DNA of 64,000 nucleotides from Rhodospirillales bacterium (lineage in GTDB: Bacteria; Pseudomonadota; Alphaproteobacteria; Rhodospirillales; WMHbin7). The notes beneath the pieces are model-generated. The model made no database searches. It was not told where the DNA came from and saw only the letters and a program-made list of their open reading frames with translations. Every line of letters begins with the position of its first letter. Position 1 is the first letter of the stretch. Location of the stretch: positions 1 to 64,000 of the forward strand of contig JACRPC010000015.1 in NCBI GenBank assembly GCA_016214125.1, written 5' to 3'. Below, one piece after another: positions 20,964-30,605 of this stretch. The position numbers and the translations under genes are program-made.

Positions 20964-22262
20964 ATGAGCCCCACTCTTCTTGGCCTTCTCACGGCGCGTC
21001 GTTTTTGGCCCCTGTTCTGGGGCCAGTTCCTGGGCGCGCTCAACGACAATCTGGTCAAGAACGCGGTGGCGGTGCTGATCGTCTTTCGCCTGGGCGCGAC
21101 GGAATCCGCCCACGCCACCTTGGTGGTGACGGCGGCGGCCGGTCTGTTCATCCTGCCCTTCTTTCTCTTTTCGGCTTGGGCCGGCGAATTGGCCGACAAC
21201 CAGACGAAATCGCGGCTGATCGCCTGGGTGAAGCTGGCCGAAATGCCGGCGATGGCGCTGGCGGCGCTGGCGCTGGGGCTGGAAAGCCAGACCCTCATGC
21301 TGGTGGTGCTGTTTCTGCTTGGCCTCCAGGCCACCTTCTTCGGACCGCTCAAATACGGCATCTTGCCCGAGCTGCTGGCGCCCGAAGAGTTGGTGGGCGG
21401 CAACGCCCTGGTCGAGGGCGGAACCTTTCTCGCCATCTTGTTGGGATCGATCGCCGGCAGCCTTTTGGTGCTTCGCCCGGCCGGCACCCTTTGGGTCGGA
21501 GTGCTGGCGGTGCTGCTGGCGGCGCTGGGCTGGCTGGCGGTGCGCCTTGTGGCCCCGACGCCGGCGCCCCAGCGGCCGCAATCCCTGTCGCGCGATCCGG
21601 TGGGGGCGACCTGGGCGCTGCTGACCGAGGCGAAAAGCCGCCCTGGGCTGTTGCCGGCCATGCTGGGCATTTCCTGGTTCTGGCTGATGGGCGCCACCTA
21701 TCTCACCCAATTCCCCGCCTTCGCCAAGGCGACGCTCGCCGTCGACGAAACGGTGGTCACGCTGTTTCTGACCCTGTTTTCGCTGGGCATCGGCCTGGGC
21801 TCGACCCTTTGCGCCCGAGCCTTGAAGGGCCAAGCCTCCTGGAAGCCAGTGCCCTGGGCGGCCCTGGGGATGAGCCTGTTCGGCCTTGATCTCGCCTGGG
21901 CGGCGGGGCCGATCGGCGGCGTGGGCGGCCTGGCCGGGATCGGCGATTTTCTGGCCGGTGCCCAAGGCTGGCGTCTGTCGCTTGATCTGGTGGGGCTGGC
22001 GGCCATGGGCGGCGCCTACACGGTGCCCCTCTACACCTTCTTGCAGCTCAAGGCCCGCCCGGAAAACCGCGCCCGCGCCATTGCTGCCAACAACGTCTTG
22101 AACGCGGCGTTCATGGTGGTTTCGGCAGCCGCCTCGGCGGTGCTGCTGGGGGCGGGCCTTGGCGTGCCCGGGCTCTTCTTGGCGCTGGCGGCGGTCAATC
22201 TGGCGGCGGCGGCGGCCTTGGCCAGGGCCAAGCGAACCGACGAGCGCCGCGCGAAGGCCTAA
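20964..22262 (+). CDS. MFS carrier of the LplT (lysophospholipid transporter) type
   Basis: About 432 residues with ~12 hydrophobic helices. The N-terminus (FWPLFWGQFLGALNDNLVKN) and FGPLKYGILPELL are hallmarks of the LplT family and of the membrane half of LplT-Aas fusions. Related proteins flip lysophospholipids across the inner membrane for re-acylation by Aas. No acyltransferase or acyl-ACP synthetase domain is fused and none is adjacent, so the substrate is inferred. The ATG at 20964 fits the family; longer in-frame extensions upstream run into the gyrA promoter region. Confidence 0.72.
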   Translation: MSPTLLGLLTARRFWPLFWGQFLGALNDNLVKNAVAVLIVFRLGATESAHATLVVTAAAGLFILPFFLFSAWAGELADNQTKSRLIAWVKLAEMPAMALAALALGLESQTLMLVVLFLLGLQATFFGPLKYGILPELLAPEELVGGNALVEGGTFLAILLGSIAGSLLVLRPAGTLWVGVLAVLLAALGWLAVRLVAPTPAPQRPQSLSRDPVGATWALLTEAKSRPGLLPAMLGISWFWLMGATYLTQFPAFAKATLAVDETVVTLFLTLFSLGIGLGSTLCARALKGQASWKPVPWAALGMSLFGLDLAWAAGPIGGVGGLAGIGDFLAGAQGWRLSLDLVGLAAMGGAYTVPLYTFLQLKARPENRARAIAANNVLNAAFMVVSAAASAVLLGAGLGVPGLFLALAAVNLAAAAALARAKRTDERRAKA

Positions 22263-22295
22263 CGCCCCCCTGAGAATCCGTGGCGGGGCGCTTTT
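22263..22295 (+). terminator. Possible rho-independent terminator after the LplT-like gene
   Basis: CGCCCC (22263-22268) can pair with GGGGCG (22285-22290), with inner CC/GG pairs, and is followed by CTTTT. The loop is long (about 16 bases before inner pairing), so it is a weak terminator candidate just after the stop codon. Confidence 0.4.
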
Positions 22296-22370
22296 CGATC
22301 TGCTATACCCCACCCGTCGACCCGGTCGGCCGTCTGGGGCAGGCCCTTGGCCCCGGCCCTTCCTGGGAAC

Positions 22371-22445
22371 GGGCGCGTAGCTCAGCGGTAGAGCAACTGA
22401 CTTTTAATCAGTAGGTCTCGGGTTCGATCCCCGACGCGCTCACCA
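22371..22445 (+). tRNA. tRNA-Lys (anticodon TTT)
   Basis: A complete 75-base cloverleaf. Acceptor GGGCGCG pairs with CGCGCTC (one G-U), D arm GCTC/GAGC, anticodon stem ACTGA/TCAGT with loop CTTTTAA (anticodon TTT at 22403-22405), T arm TCGGG/CCCGA with TTCGATC loop, discriminator A and an encoded CCA end. It reads lysine codons AAA/AAG. Confidence 0.97.
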
Positions 22446-22767
22446 GGGAAATCAAGAAGATAGATGTTGGCTAATAACGGGCAACGCGTCTTGGCTGGCG
22501 CAACCATAAAGCTACCAAGTGCTTTCGGCTTTCGGTCCAAATTGCTTCCCAGAAGTCTGGGCAGTTGACCGCTCCCTTGCGGCAGGTGGAAAGCGAAGTC
22601 GACGCCGACCGATCCGCCGTCATTGCCGCCGCCGGGATGCGGAAGGCCGGCTTTCGCCAAGCCGATCGACGCTCTGTTCTCGGGCGGGCGATCCGCGCTA
22701 TCATCCGGGCGCGAAGGGATAAACCGTTCGCCTTGCGAATGTCCGCTATTGTGGGATCGAACGCGTC
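22446..22767. other. Non-coding stretch downstream of tRNA-Lys
   Basis: About 320 bases without a convincing gene. Its base composition is a little richer in A/T near 22446-22560 than the neighbours. Minus-strand open frames here are shadows of the tRNA and of the next gene's start, with no recognisable domain. The 3' side of a tRNA-Lys is a common integration site, but no integrase fragment or repeat of the tRNA 3' end was found in the window. Confidence 0.5.
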
Positions 22768-24819
22768 TTGGGCAAACCTCCGATCCGGATCGGCATCGAC
22801 GCCGGGGGAACCTTCACCGACTGCGTGATCCACGATCCGGTTGGCGGGGCGCTTCACATCCGCAAGCTGCCCTCGACCGCGCAGGCGCCCGAGCGGGCGG
22901 TGATGGCCGCTCTGGCCCTAGCCGATCGCCTGTGCGGACCGATCGGGCGGGTCGTGCACGGCACCACGGTCGGCACCAACGCGCTGCTCGAGGGGCGGGG
23001 CGCGCGCTTGGCGCTGCTCACCACCGCCGGGTTCCGCGATCTCTTGGAGATCGGGCGCACCCGGCGCCCGGCGCCCGGCCTGTTCGACACCAGCGCCCGC
23101 AAGCCTCCGCCCTTGATCGAACGGCGCCATCGGCTGGAGGTCGTCGAGCGCCTGGGGCCCGACGGCACGGTCTGGACGCCCCTTGATCCGGCCAGCTTGG
23201 CGCGGGCCTGCGCCAAGCTGGCGCAAATCGGCCCCGAGGCGGTGGTGATCTGTTTTCTGCACGCCTGGGCCAACCCCGATCACGAGCGCCAGGCCCGCGC
23301 GGCGGTCGAGCGGGCGCTGCCCGGCGTTCCGGTGCAGATTTCGGCCGACCTTCTGCCGGTACCGGGCGAATTCGAACGGCTGGCGGCCAGCACGATCAAC
23401 GCCTATCTTCGCCCTCGGATGGCGCGCTACCTTGAGGCGCTGGACCGGCAATTGGCCGAACGCAACACCACCCTTCAGGTGATGGGATCGAACGGCGGCG
23501 CGATGACGGCCGCCCACGCCGCCTTGCAGCCGATCCGCACCATCTTGTCGGGTCCGGCGGGGGGCATTCAAGGCGCGCGCCATGTCTGCCGGGCCGCCAA
23601 GGTCGCCGATTTCATCACCTGCGACATGGGCGGCACCAGCACCGACGTCTGTTTGGTTCAAGATCTGATCCCCGGCGAAAGCGCCGAAAGCCGGATGGCC
23701 GGCCTGCCCTTGACCCTGCCGCAGATCGACATCCACACCGTCGGCGCGGGCGGCGGCAGCCTGGCGCGCTGGGAGCCCGAGGGTCTGTTGCGGGTCGGAC
23801 CGGAAAGCGCCGGCGCGCGGCCGGGGCCGGCCGCCTATGGGCTGGGCGGCACCGAGATGACGCTCACCGATGCGGCGCTGCTCCTGGGATGGTTGGGCGA
23901 ATCGTCGCTGGCGGGCGGGGCGGTGCGGCTCGACCGCGAGGCGGCACGCCGGGCGGCCACCGATCTGGGACGACAGGCCGGCATCGACGATCCCCTCCGA
24001 CTGGCCGAGGGCATCGTTCGCATCGCCGTCACCCACATGGCGATGGCGATCCGCGAGATTTCGCTGGCGCGCGGTCACGATCCCCAGGATTTCACCCTGG
24101 TCCCCATGGGCGGGGCGGGACCGATGTTCGCCACCCTGGTTGCCATGGAGATGGGCATGCGGCGCGTCCTGGTGCCCCTGCATCCCGGCAATCTTTCGGC
24201 GTTGGGTCTGATTGCCGCCGACCTGCGCCACGATGTCGTACAAAGCCACGGCGGTCGCGCGGCCGACGCCGATCCCCATGGGCTGGCCGAGGCGTTTGCG
24301 CGGATGCGTCAATCCGCCGCCTGGCGCCTCGTGGAAGACGGATTCCCCGCCGGGCGCCAGCGTTTTCATTACGCGCTCGATCTGCGCCATGCCGGGCATG
24401 CCGAGGGCCTGACCGTGCCGTTACGGCACGCCGGCGAGAGCATGAAAGCCGTGGTCCGGCGCTTCGAAGAGCGGTTCGAAACGCGCTTTGGCCTTGGCAA
24501 ACGCGGAGGCGCGGTCGAAGTCGCCGCCCTGCGGGTCGTTGCCTTGGGTCGGGTCGTTCCGCCCGCCCTGCCGCCCTGGCCCCGGCAGCGCGGACCGGTG
24601 CGGGCGATGGCGCGTCGCGTTCTTCACCTCGAGGGACGCCGGATCGGCCAGGGGCCGATCTACGACCGCGCCGCCCTGGGCGCCGGCGCCCGCCTCGACG
24701 GCCCGGCGATCATCGAAGAATATGGCAGCACGACCGTAGTGGCGCCCGGCTGGCGCGCCCGTGTCGACGCTCTTGGCAACCTCCGCCTGACGATGACGTC
24801 CGATGACCGCCGTCGCTGA
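22768..24819 (+). CDS. hyuA: Hydantoinase/oxoprolinase family protein, HyuA subunit
   Basis: 683 residues, the usual size of the ATP-binding subunit of N-methylhydantoinase, acetone/acetophenone carboxylase or 5-oxoprolinase. The actin-like ATPase motifs are IGIDAGGTFTDCV (~residues 7-19), VHGTTVGTNALLEG, MGSNGGAM and CDMGGTSTDV. With HyuB it would hydrolyse or carboxylate a small cyclic amide or ketone in an ATP-dependent way; the exact substrate cannot be read. The start is an apparent TTG at 22768 with no strong ribosome-binding site, so the start is uncertain. It overlaps hyuB by 17 bases. The ABC importer downstream suggests that the substrate is taken up. Confidence 0.82.
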   Translation: MGKPPIRIGIDAGGTFTDCVIHDPVGGALHIRKLPSTAQAPERAVMAALALADRLCGPIGRVVHGTTVGTNALLEGRGARLALLTTAGFRDLLEIGRTRRPAPGLFDTSARKPPPLIERRHRLEVVERLGPDGTVWTPLDPASLARACAKLAQIGPEAVVICFLHAWANPDHERQARAAVERALPGVPVQISADLLPVPGEFERLAASTINAYLRPRMARYLEALDRQLAERNTTLQVMGSNGGAMTAAHAALQPIRTILSGPAGGIQGARHVCRAAKVADFITCDMGGTSTDVCLVQDLIPGESAESRMAGLPLTLPQIDIHTVGAGGGSLARWEPEGLLRVGPESAGARPGPAAYGLGGTEMTLTDAALLLGWLGESSLAGGAVRLDREAARRAATDLGRQAGIDDPLRLAEGIVRIAVTHMAMAIREISLARGHDPQDFTLVPMGGAGPMFATLVAMEMGMRRVLVPLHPGNLSALGLIAADLRHDVVQSHGGRAADADPHGLAEAFARMRQSAAWRLVEDGFPAGRQRFHYALDLRHAGHAEGLTVPLRHAGESMKAVVRRFEERFETRFGLGKRGGAVEVAALRVVALGRVVPPALPPWPRQRGPVRAMARRVLHLEGRRIGQGPIYDRAALGAGARLDGPAIIEEYGSTTVVAPGWRARVDALGNLRLTMTSDDRRR

Positions 24820-26767
24820 TCCCGCCCGCCTTGCCGTCTTGCGCGAACTCCTGATCGCCATCGTGCGCGACATGCGAACGACGATGATTCGGACCGCCCA
24901 TTCCTCGGTGATTACCGAAGGGCATGATTTTTCCTGCGCCCTTCTCGACGGCGCCGGCGAATTGATCGCCCAATCGGAAGACAGCCCGGCCCACATCTTT
25001 CCCTTGGCGCGCCAGGCCCGTCTGGCCTTGGCCCATTTCGGCGGCCGCCTCGATCCCGGCGATGTGGTGATCGGCAACGACCCCTATCAGGGCGGGACCC
25101 ATCTCAACGACGTCGCGCTGATCCAACCGCTGTTCGCCGGAGGGCGGCGGATTGCCTTTGCGGTGGTGCGCGGCCATCTGGCCGATGTCGGCGGCAACGT
25201 TCCCGGCAGCATTTCCGGCGGCGCCCGCGAAATCTATCAAGAAGGCCTGCGGATTCCCTTCGCCAAGCTGATCGCCGCCGGCCGGCCGGTGCGGGCGATC
25301 GGCGATCTCATCCGGGCCAATGTCCGCCTGCCCGAGGCCAGCACCGGCGATCTCGAGGCCATGCGGGCCTGCCTGCGCACCGGCGCCGCCCGCCTCGAGG
25401 CGCTCCGCGCCCGGATCGGAACCGCCGCCCTGGGGCGGGGCATGGCCGACATCCTGGCCTTGGGCGAACGCCGGATGCGCGCGGCGATCGCCGCCTTGCC
25501 GGCGGGCCGCTACGGGTTCGAGGATTATTTCGACGGCGATCCGCACACCGGCGAAAGCGTGTTTCTGCGCCTGACGGTGACGGTCACCGGCGATCGGTTG
25601 GATTGCGATTTCGCCGGATCGGCGGCGCAAGTTCCGGCGCCGCTCAATTGCGGCCTGACCAGCACCGAAACCGGGGTCTTCACGGCCCTGAAGGCGCTGC
25701 TCGACCCCAAGAGCCCGATCAATGGCGGCGCCTTTCGTCCGATCCGGGTTGCGGCGCCGGTGGGCACCATCGTCAACGCCCAGCCGCCCGCCGCCTGCGG
25801 CGGGTTTGGCGAAATGCGCCGGCGGATCGAATCGGTAACGATGGGGGCCCTGGCGGCCGCCGCGCCCGCCAACATTGCCGGCGACACCAAAGGCACCTCG
25901 AATCACGTTCTCATCGGCGCCACCAACCCGGCGCACCGGCGCACGACGGTCTTCTACGAATGGCCGGCCGGCGGTACCGGCGGTTTTTTCGGCGGCGACG
26001 GAAGTTCCGCCATGCGCGCCTATGACGAGGGCGATTTCGGGTCGATCCTGCCGGTCGAATTGGTCGAGCGCGAGCACGCCTTGATGGTCGAGCGTTGCGA
26101 ATTGCGTCCCGATTCGGGTGGGGCGGGGCAATTCCGCGGCGGCTTGGGTCTGCGCCGCGACCTTCGCCTGCTGGCCGAGACGGGCGTGCTGTCGGTGCTG
26201 TCCGACCGCAACCGGGTGCCTCCCTTCGGCGTCTGCAACGGCCAATCCGGCGCCCCCAACCGTTTTCGCGTCTGGCGCGATGGCGCCTTCATCGCGCCGT
26301 CCGAGATTCCTGGCAAGATCACCGGCTTTCGGCTGCAAAAGGGCGATCGGCTGATTGTGGAAACGGCGGGCGGCGGCGGCTATGGCGACGCCAGGCTCCG
26401 CGCCCCCGAGTCGATCGCCGACGATCTTCGCCAGGGCTATGTCTCGCCCCAGGCGGCGGCGGCGCTCTATGGTCCTGCCGCCCAGGGGCGCGAACTTCGT
26501 CTGCGCGTGGTTGCCGTCGATCACGACCGATTCGCGAAGGGGGGCCGCCTCATCGGGCTGGCGCCCAGCGATCTTCGGCATTTGGGCTGGACCGAGGAAG
26601 CCCCACCGGGTCTGCTCGAACTGGTCAATCCGCGCGGGGCGCCCCTGCGCGCCTGGGCGGTGGTCGCCCACCAGCCCGCCGGGACCGTTTCGCTTGGTCC
26701 GAAGGCGCGATCATTTCTTGCGCTTGACGACAACGCGGTGCTGGCAATTCGGCCGCTCAGCGCCTAA
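24803..26767 (+). CDS. hyuB: Hydantoinase/oxoprolinase family protein, HyuB subunit
   Basis: 654 residues. The conserved HyuB core includes MIRTAHSSVITEGHDFSC, GNDPYQGGTHLNDV, GHLADVGGNVPGS, AAPVGTIVNAQPPAACGGFG and SGGAGQFRGGLGLRRD. Family members are often ~510-580 residues; this one has an extra ~85-residue C-terminal part after the AGGGGYGDA motif that has no motif I recognise. It is the catalytic partner of HyuA, whose gene it overlaps. A binding-protein gene begins 56 bases later on the same strand. Confidence 0.8.
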   Translation: MTAVADPARLAVLRELLIAIVRDMRTTMIRTAHSSVITEGHDFSCALLDGAGELIAQSEDSPAHIFPLARQARLALAHFGGRLDPGDVVIGNDPYQGGTHLNDVALIQPLFAGGRRIAFAVVRGHLADVGGNVPGSISGGAREIYQEGLRIPFAKLIAAGRPVRAIGDLIRANVRLPEASTGDLEAMRACLRTGAARLEALRARIGTAALGRGMADILALGERRMRAAIAALPAGRYGFEDYFDGDPHTGESVFLRLTVTVTGDRLDCDFAGSAAQVPAPLNCGLTSTETGVFTALKALLDPKSPINGGAFRPIRVAAPVGTIVNAQPPAACGGFGEMRRRIESVTMGALAAAAPANIAGDTKGTSNHVLIGATNPAHRRTTVFYEWPAGGTGGFFGGDGSSAMRAYDEGDFGSILPVELVEREHALMVERCELRPDSGGAGQFRGGLGLRRDLRLLAETGVLSVLSDRNRVPPFGVCNGQSGAPNRFRVWRDGAFIAPSEIPGKITGFRLQKGDRLIVETAGGGGYGDARLRAPESIADDLRQGYVSPQAAAALYGPAAQGRELRLRVVAVDHDRFAKGGRLIGLAPSDLRHLGWTEEAPPGLLELVNPRGAPLRAWAVVAHQPAGTVSLGPKARSFLALDDNAVLAIRPLSA

Positions 26768-26823
26768 AAATAGCCCCCTGCGGCTTTCCTTGGGGCCTCC
26801 AACGTGATCGGGAGATCAGTCGA

Positions 26824-27840
26824 ATGTTTAGAGCAATTGCAGTCTGGCGAGCCTTGTGGAAGACGGGCGCGGTCCTTGGTCTGGCCGGCGCGCTGGTCGT
26901 GGCCGATGCCGGTTCGGGACAGGCGCAGCAGATCAAAATGTACGCCGCCCTATCGAAGGTGAATGTCGACAAGATCGTCGCCTTCCTCAACGACGAGCTG
27001 AAGACGGACATCGTGGCCTTGACCCTGTCGACCGGCCCCTTGCACGCCAAGATCATGGCCGAGGCGCCCAACATCGAGGCCGATCTCGTTCTCCATCTCG
27101 AATGGGGCGCGCTCAAGATGCAGCAGGCGGGATTGACCGATCCCTATCCCGATGCCCCGGCCTGGCGCGACATCGCGCCGCGCTACCGCGAAGCCGGCGG
27201 CCATTGGTTCAATCTCGGCACCTATTCCTATTTGCTGATCGGCAACAAGACCCGCCTCGCCGCCAAGGGCTACGCGATGCCGCAAAGCTACGACGAGCTT
27301 CTCGACCCGAAATGGAAAGGCGAGATCATCATGCCCTCGCCCGCCGCTTCGGGCACCGGCAGCATGATCGTCAATTCGATTTTCGCCCTCAAGGGATCGA
27401 AGGCGGAAGGCTGGAAGTATCTGGAACGGCTCGACGCCAACATGGCCCAATACACGAATTCCGGCAACGCGCCGACCCTGCTGGTTTCGCGCGGCGAGTA
27501 CATGCTGGGCTTGACCTCGGATTCCCAGGTGGGCGATTCGATCGCCCAAGGGCATCCGCTCGTCTACACGATTCCCAAGGAGGGCATCGGCGCCGACGGC
27601 AACATGATCCTCATTCCCAAGAGCGCCAAGAACAAGGAGGCGGCGCGCCGCGTCGTCAATTTCATGGGAACCGAAAAGTTCCAGCGTTTCTTCAGCCAGC
27701 TCGGCTATTTGGCGGCCCGCCAGGGCCTGCCCAACCCGATCTACACCGGCGCCACCAAGTTCATCGACTACGATCACGCCAAGGCGGCCGACGACCTCGA
27801 TGCCGACCTCGACGTCTGGAAGAGCAAGTTCCGCAAGTAG
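26824..27840 (+). CDS. ABC transporter substrate-binding protein (iron/AEP-type family 1)
   Basis: 338 residues with a signal peptide (~1-34, ending SGQAQ). The mature protein starts QIKMYAALSKVNVDKIVAFL, followed by SYDELLDPKWKGEIIMPSPAASGTG and SAKNKEAARRVVNFMGTEKFQ, typical of the FutA/AfuA/PhnS-like binding proteins. Those bind ferric iron, thiamine, polyamines or 2-aminoethylphosphonate. The Tyr pairs that bind iron in FbpA are not clearly present, so an organic ligand is likely. Placed directly after hyuAB, it may deliver the HyuAB substrate. The start at 26824 has GGGAGATCAG upstream. Confidence 0.78.
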   Translation: MFRAIAVWRALWKTGAVLGLAGALVVADAGSGQAQQIKMYAALSKVNVDKIVAFLNDELKTDIVALTLSTGPLHAKIMAEAPNIEADLVLHLEWGALKMQQAGLTDPYPDAPAWRDIAPRYREAGGHWFNLGTYSYLLIGNKTRLAAKGYAMPQSYDELLDPKWKGEIIMPSPAASGTGSMIVNSIFALKGSKAEGWKYLERLDANMAQYTNSGNAPTLLVSRGEYMLGLTSDSQVGDSIAQGHPLVYTIPKEGIGADGNMILIPKSAKNKEAARRVVNFMGTEKFQRFFSQLGYLAARQGLPNPIYTGATKFIDYDHAKAADDLDADLDVWKSKFRK

Positions 27841-27849
27841 CCGGCGCGC

Positions 27850-29523
27850 ATGACCGCCGGAACCGCCTTTTGGCCGCGCGGTCGCGCGGGTGCTCTCCGT
27901 CCGGCGCAGACGGGCATGGGGAGTTTGGCGGCCGTCGCCTTCGCTCTGTTGGTCGTTTTCGTCGCTGCGCCGATCGTCTTGGTGCTGGCCAAGGGCTTTC
28001 TCGCCGCCGACGGCACCTTGACGCTCGCCCACTATCGCCGCTTTCTCGACAGTCCCCGCCATCTGGCCTCGATCCGCAACAGCCTGCTTCTCGGTCTGGC
28101 GACCACGCTGCTCCTGACGATCATCGGCTTTGCCTTTGCCTTTGCCCTCACCCGGGGACCTCGGCGCCTGCGCACTCCGCTGCGCGGGATTGCCCTGCTG
28201 CCCCTGATCGCGCCCCATTACATTTTCGGCATCTCGCTGATCATTCTGGGCGGTCGCCAGGGAATCGTCACCCAGGCGTTGGGTCTGGAATCCTGGACCG
28301 TCTACGGTTGGAGCGGCGTGATTCTCAGCCAGGTGCTCTCCTTTCTGCCGATCGCCGTCATCATGATCGAAAACGTGCTGCGCGGGCTTGATTCCCATCT
28401 CGAGGACGCGGCGCGCGATCTGGGCGCCCGCGAGATCGAGGTGTTGCGGCGGGTGACGCTGCCCTTGTGCGCGCCCGGCCTGCTCAAGGCGGCGCTGCTC
28501 GTCTTTTCGCTCTCGATCGCCGATTTCGCCAATCCGGCGTTGTTGGGTGCCAACCTGTCCTTTTTGGCGCCGAACGCCTACCAGATCATCATGGGTGAAA
28601 TGAACATGGCGCTGGGCAGCGTTCCCTGTGCGCTTCTCGTGCTGCCTTGCGCGGCCGTCTTCCTCATCCATCACTCATGGCTCAAGGACAAGTCCTTCAC
28701 CACGGTCGGCGGCCGGCCGGTGGGAACCGAGCCGCGCCCGATCCCGCCGCTTCTCAACGCGCTCATCCTGGCGCTTTGCGGCGTGGTGGCGGCCCTGATC
28801 GTCGCCAATTTCGCCGTCACCGCCTTTGGCGCCGTGACCGTTCTGGCCGGGGTCGACAACAGCCTCACGCTGCGCCATTTCCTCAACCGCGAGGGCGTCG
28901 CCGCCCTCCTCACCAGCCTCAAGGTTTCCCTTCTCGTCGGCCTGATCAGCACGGTGGCGGGCAACGGCCTGGCCTATGTGCTGGTGCGCGGGCGCATGAT
29001 CGGCCGTGGCACGATCGAATTCCTGGCCCTGGCCGGCTTCGCCTTGCCGGGCACGGTGCTGGGCATCGGCTATCTGATGGCCTTCAACGCGCCGCCGCTG
29101 CCGCTCACCAACGGCTTGGCCATCTTGGTGCTGGTGACGGTGTTTCATGTGCTGGCCGTTCCCTTGGAACTTGGCTGCAGCCGCCTTGTTCAGATCGCGC
29201 CCGATCTGGAAGAAGCGGCGGCCGATCTGGGCGCCGGCGCCTGGGTTGCCTACCGGCGGATCATCCTGCCCTTGATGGCCGCCTCCTTTCTCAATGGATT
29301 CGTCTACGCCTTCCTCTACAGCATGGTGAGCGTGAGCGCGCCGATTCTGCTGATCTCGCCCGGCCGCATCCTGGCCTCGGTCTACATCTTCCAGATGGCC
29401 GATCTGGGGCTGCTCGGCACCGCCTGCGCGGTGACGGTGGCGATGATCGGCTGCGTGCTGTTGGGCTTTGGCGCCCTGCATGTGCTCGACGGCGCCCGCC
29501 GACGATTGTGGCGGGGGGCGTGA
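27850..29523 (+). CDS. ABC transporter permease, fused two-domain type
   Basis: 557 residues with about 12 membrane helices arranged as two homologous permease units, as in FbpB/AfuB-like systems. Two EAA loops are visible: EDAARDLGAREIEVLRRVTL (~residues 180-200) and EEAAADLGAGAWVAYRRIIL (~455-475). One chain thus supplies the whole channel. The gene begins 9 bases after the binding-protein stop and shares one base with the ATPase start (TGATG). Confidence 0.88.
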   Translation: MTAGTAFWPRGRAGALRPAQTGMGSLAAVAFALLVVFVAAPIVLVLAKGFLAADGTLTLAHYRRFLDSPRHLASIRNSLLLGLATTLLLTIIGFAFAFALTRGPRRLRTPLRGIALLPLIAPHYIFGISLIILGGRQGIVTQALGLESWTVYGWSGVILSQVLSFLPIAVIMIENVLRGLDSHLEDAARDLGAREIEVLRRVTLPLCAPGLLKAALLVFSLSIADFANPALLGANLSFLAPNAYQIIMGEMNMALGSVPCALLVLPCAAVFLIHHSWLKDKSFTTVGGRPVGTEPRPIPPLLNALILALCGVVAALIVANFAVTAFGAVTVLAGVDNSLTLRHFLNREGVAALLTSLKVSLLVGLISTVAGNGLAYVLVRGRMIGRGTIEFLALAGFALPGTVLGIGYLMAFNAPPLPLTNGLAILVLVTVFHVLAVPLELGCSRLVQIAPDLEEAAADLGAGAWVAYRRIILPLMAASFLNGFVYAFLYSMVSVSAPILLISPGRILASVYIFQMADLGLLGTACAVTVAMIGCVLLGFGALHVLDGARRRLWRGA

Positions 29524-30605
29524 TGAATTCGGTGCTGCGCCTCGAGGGCATTCGCAAACGGTTCGGCGCCGTGCCGGTGCTTGCCGGCATCGATATCGAC
29601 GTGCGCGAGGGCGAATTCGCCACCTTCATGGGTCCAAGCGGGTGCGGCAAGACAACCCTGCTTCGCATCATCGGCGGCTTCGTCACCCCCGATTCCGGCG
29701 TCGTCTACCTCGATGGGCGAAACGCCAACGCCATTCCCCCCTTTGCCCGCGACACGGCGATGGTGTTTCAGAACGGCGCCCTGTTTCCGCATCTGTCGGT
29801 GGCGGAAAACATCGCCTTCGGCCTGCGGGTCCGCCGTCTGCCCGACCGGCGGGTCCGGGATCGCGTGCGCGAGCTGCTGGCCCTGGTTCAACTCGAGGGC
29901 ACCGAGGATCGGGCCATCGACCGTCTGTCGGGCGGTCAGCAGCAGCGGGTGGCGCTGGCGCGGGCCTTCAGCCTGGAGCCCCGGGTGTTGCTGCTCGACG
30001 AGCCGCATTCCAGCCTGGACGCCAATCTTCGCCTTTCGATGCGCGAGGAGTTGCGCCGCCTGCAGCGTCGCCTGGGCCTGACCACCATCCTCGTCACCCA
30101 CGATCAGCACGAGGCGATGAGCGTCTCCGACCGCATCTTCGTGCTCAACGAAGGCCGCATTCAGCAGGAAGGCTCGCCGATCGACATCTACGAATCGCCG
30201 GCCAACGCCTTCGTCGCCCAATTCGTCGGAGCCATGAACTTCCTCCCAGGCACGATCCGCGCCTTCGACGCGACGAGCGGCTGCTACCGCATCGAAACCG
30301 CGCTGGGCCCGCTCGCGGTGCGCGGGGCGAGCGACGCCTTCGCGCCGGGCGCGGCGGTAACGGTGGGCGTGCGGCCGGAAGCGATCCGCATCGGAGGCGA
30401 AGAACTGCGGTCGGAACCGAATACCGTTGCCGGTCGGGTCGAGATCGCCATGTATACCGGGGCACGCATCGAATACGCCGTGCTGGCGGGCGCCGAACGC
30501 CTGGCGGTCTTCGTCGCCAATCCGGGACGGGGCCGCCCGCATGACGGCGCGGTTTGGCTCGCCTTGCCCCTTGAGGCCCTTGTGCTGGCCGGGCGTACGT
30601 CCTAG
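29523..30605 (+). CDS. ABC transporter ATP-binding protein with TOBE domain
   Basis: 360 residues. The ABC domain has Walker A GPSGCGKTT (~38-46), signature LSGGQQQRVALARAF, Walker B LLLDEPHSSLD and switch His in VTHDQHEA. From ~240 on there is a TOBE-like regulatory region (GVRPEAIRIGG). This matches the FbpC/PotA class. 'DEPHSSLD' has His where 'DEPLSNLD' is usual, a minor change. It completes the importer that follows hyuAB. Confidence 0.9.
   Translation: MNSVLRLEGIRKRFGAVPVLAGIDIDVREGEFATFMGPSGCGKTTLLRIIGGFVTPDSGVVYLDGRNANAIPPFARDTAMVFQNGALFPHLSVAENIAFGLRVRRLPDRRVRDRVRELLALVQLEGTEDRAIDRLSGGQQQRVALARAFSLEPRVLLLDEPHSSLDANLRLSMREELRRLQRRLGLTTILVTHDQHEAMSVSDRIFVLNEGRIQQEGSPIDIYESPANAFVAQFVGAMNFLPGTIRAFDATSGCYRIETALGPLAVRGASDAFAPGAAVTVGVRPEAIRIGGEELRSEPNTVAGRVEIAMYTGARIEYAVLAGAERLAVFVANPGRGRPHDGAVWLALPLEALVLAGRTS

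Noticed and set aside
22446-22767. Possible integration scar behind tRNA-Lys
   Set aside because: No integrase piece and no second copy of the tRNA 3' end could be found in the window.
22382-22857. Minus-strand frames across tRNA-Lys with the string DRTRDLLIKSQ
   Set aside because: This string is the well-known translated antisense of a tRNA; the frames also run into the hyuA start in reverse.
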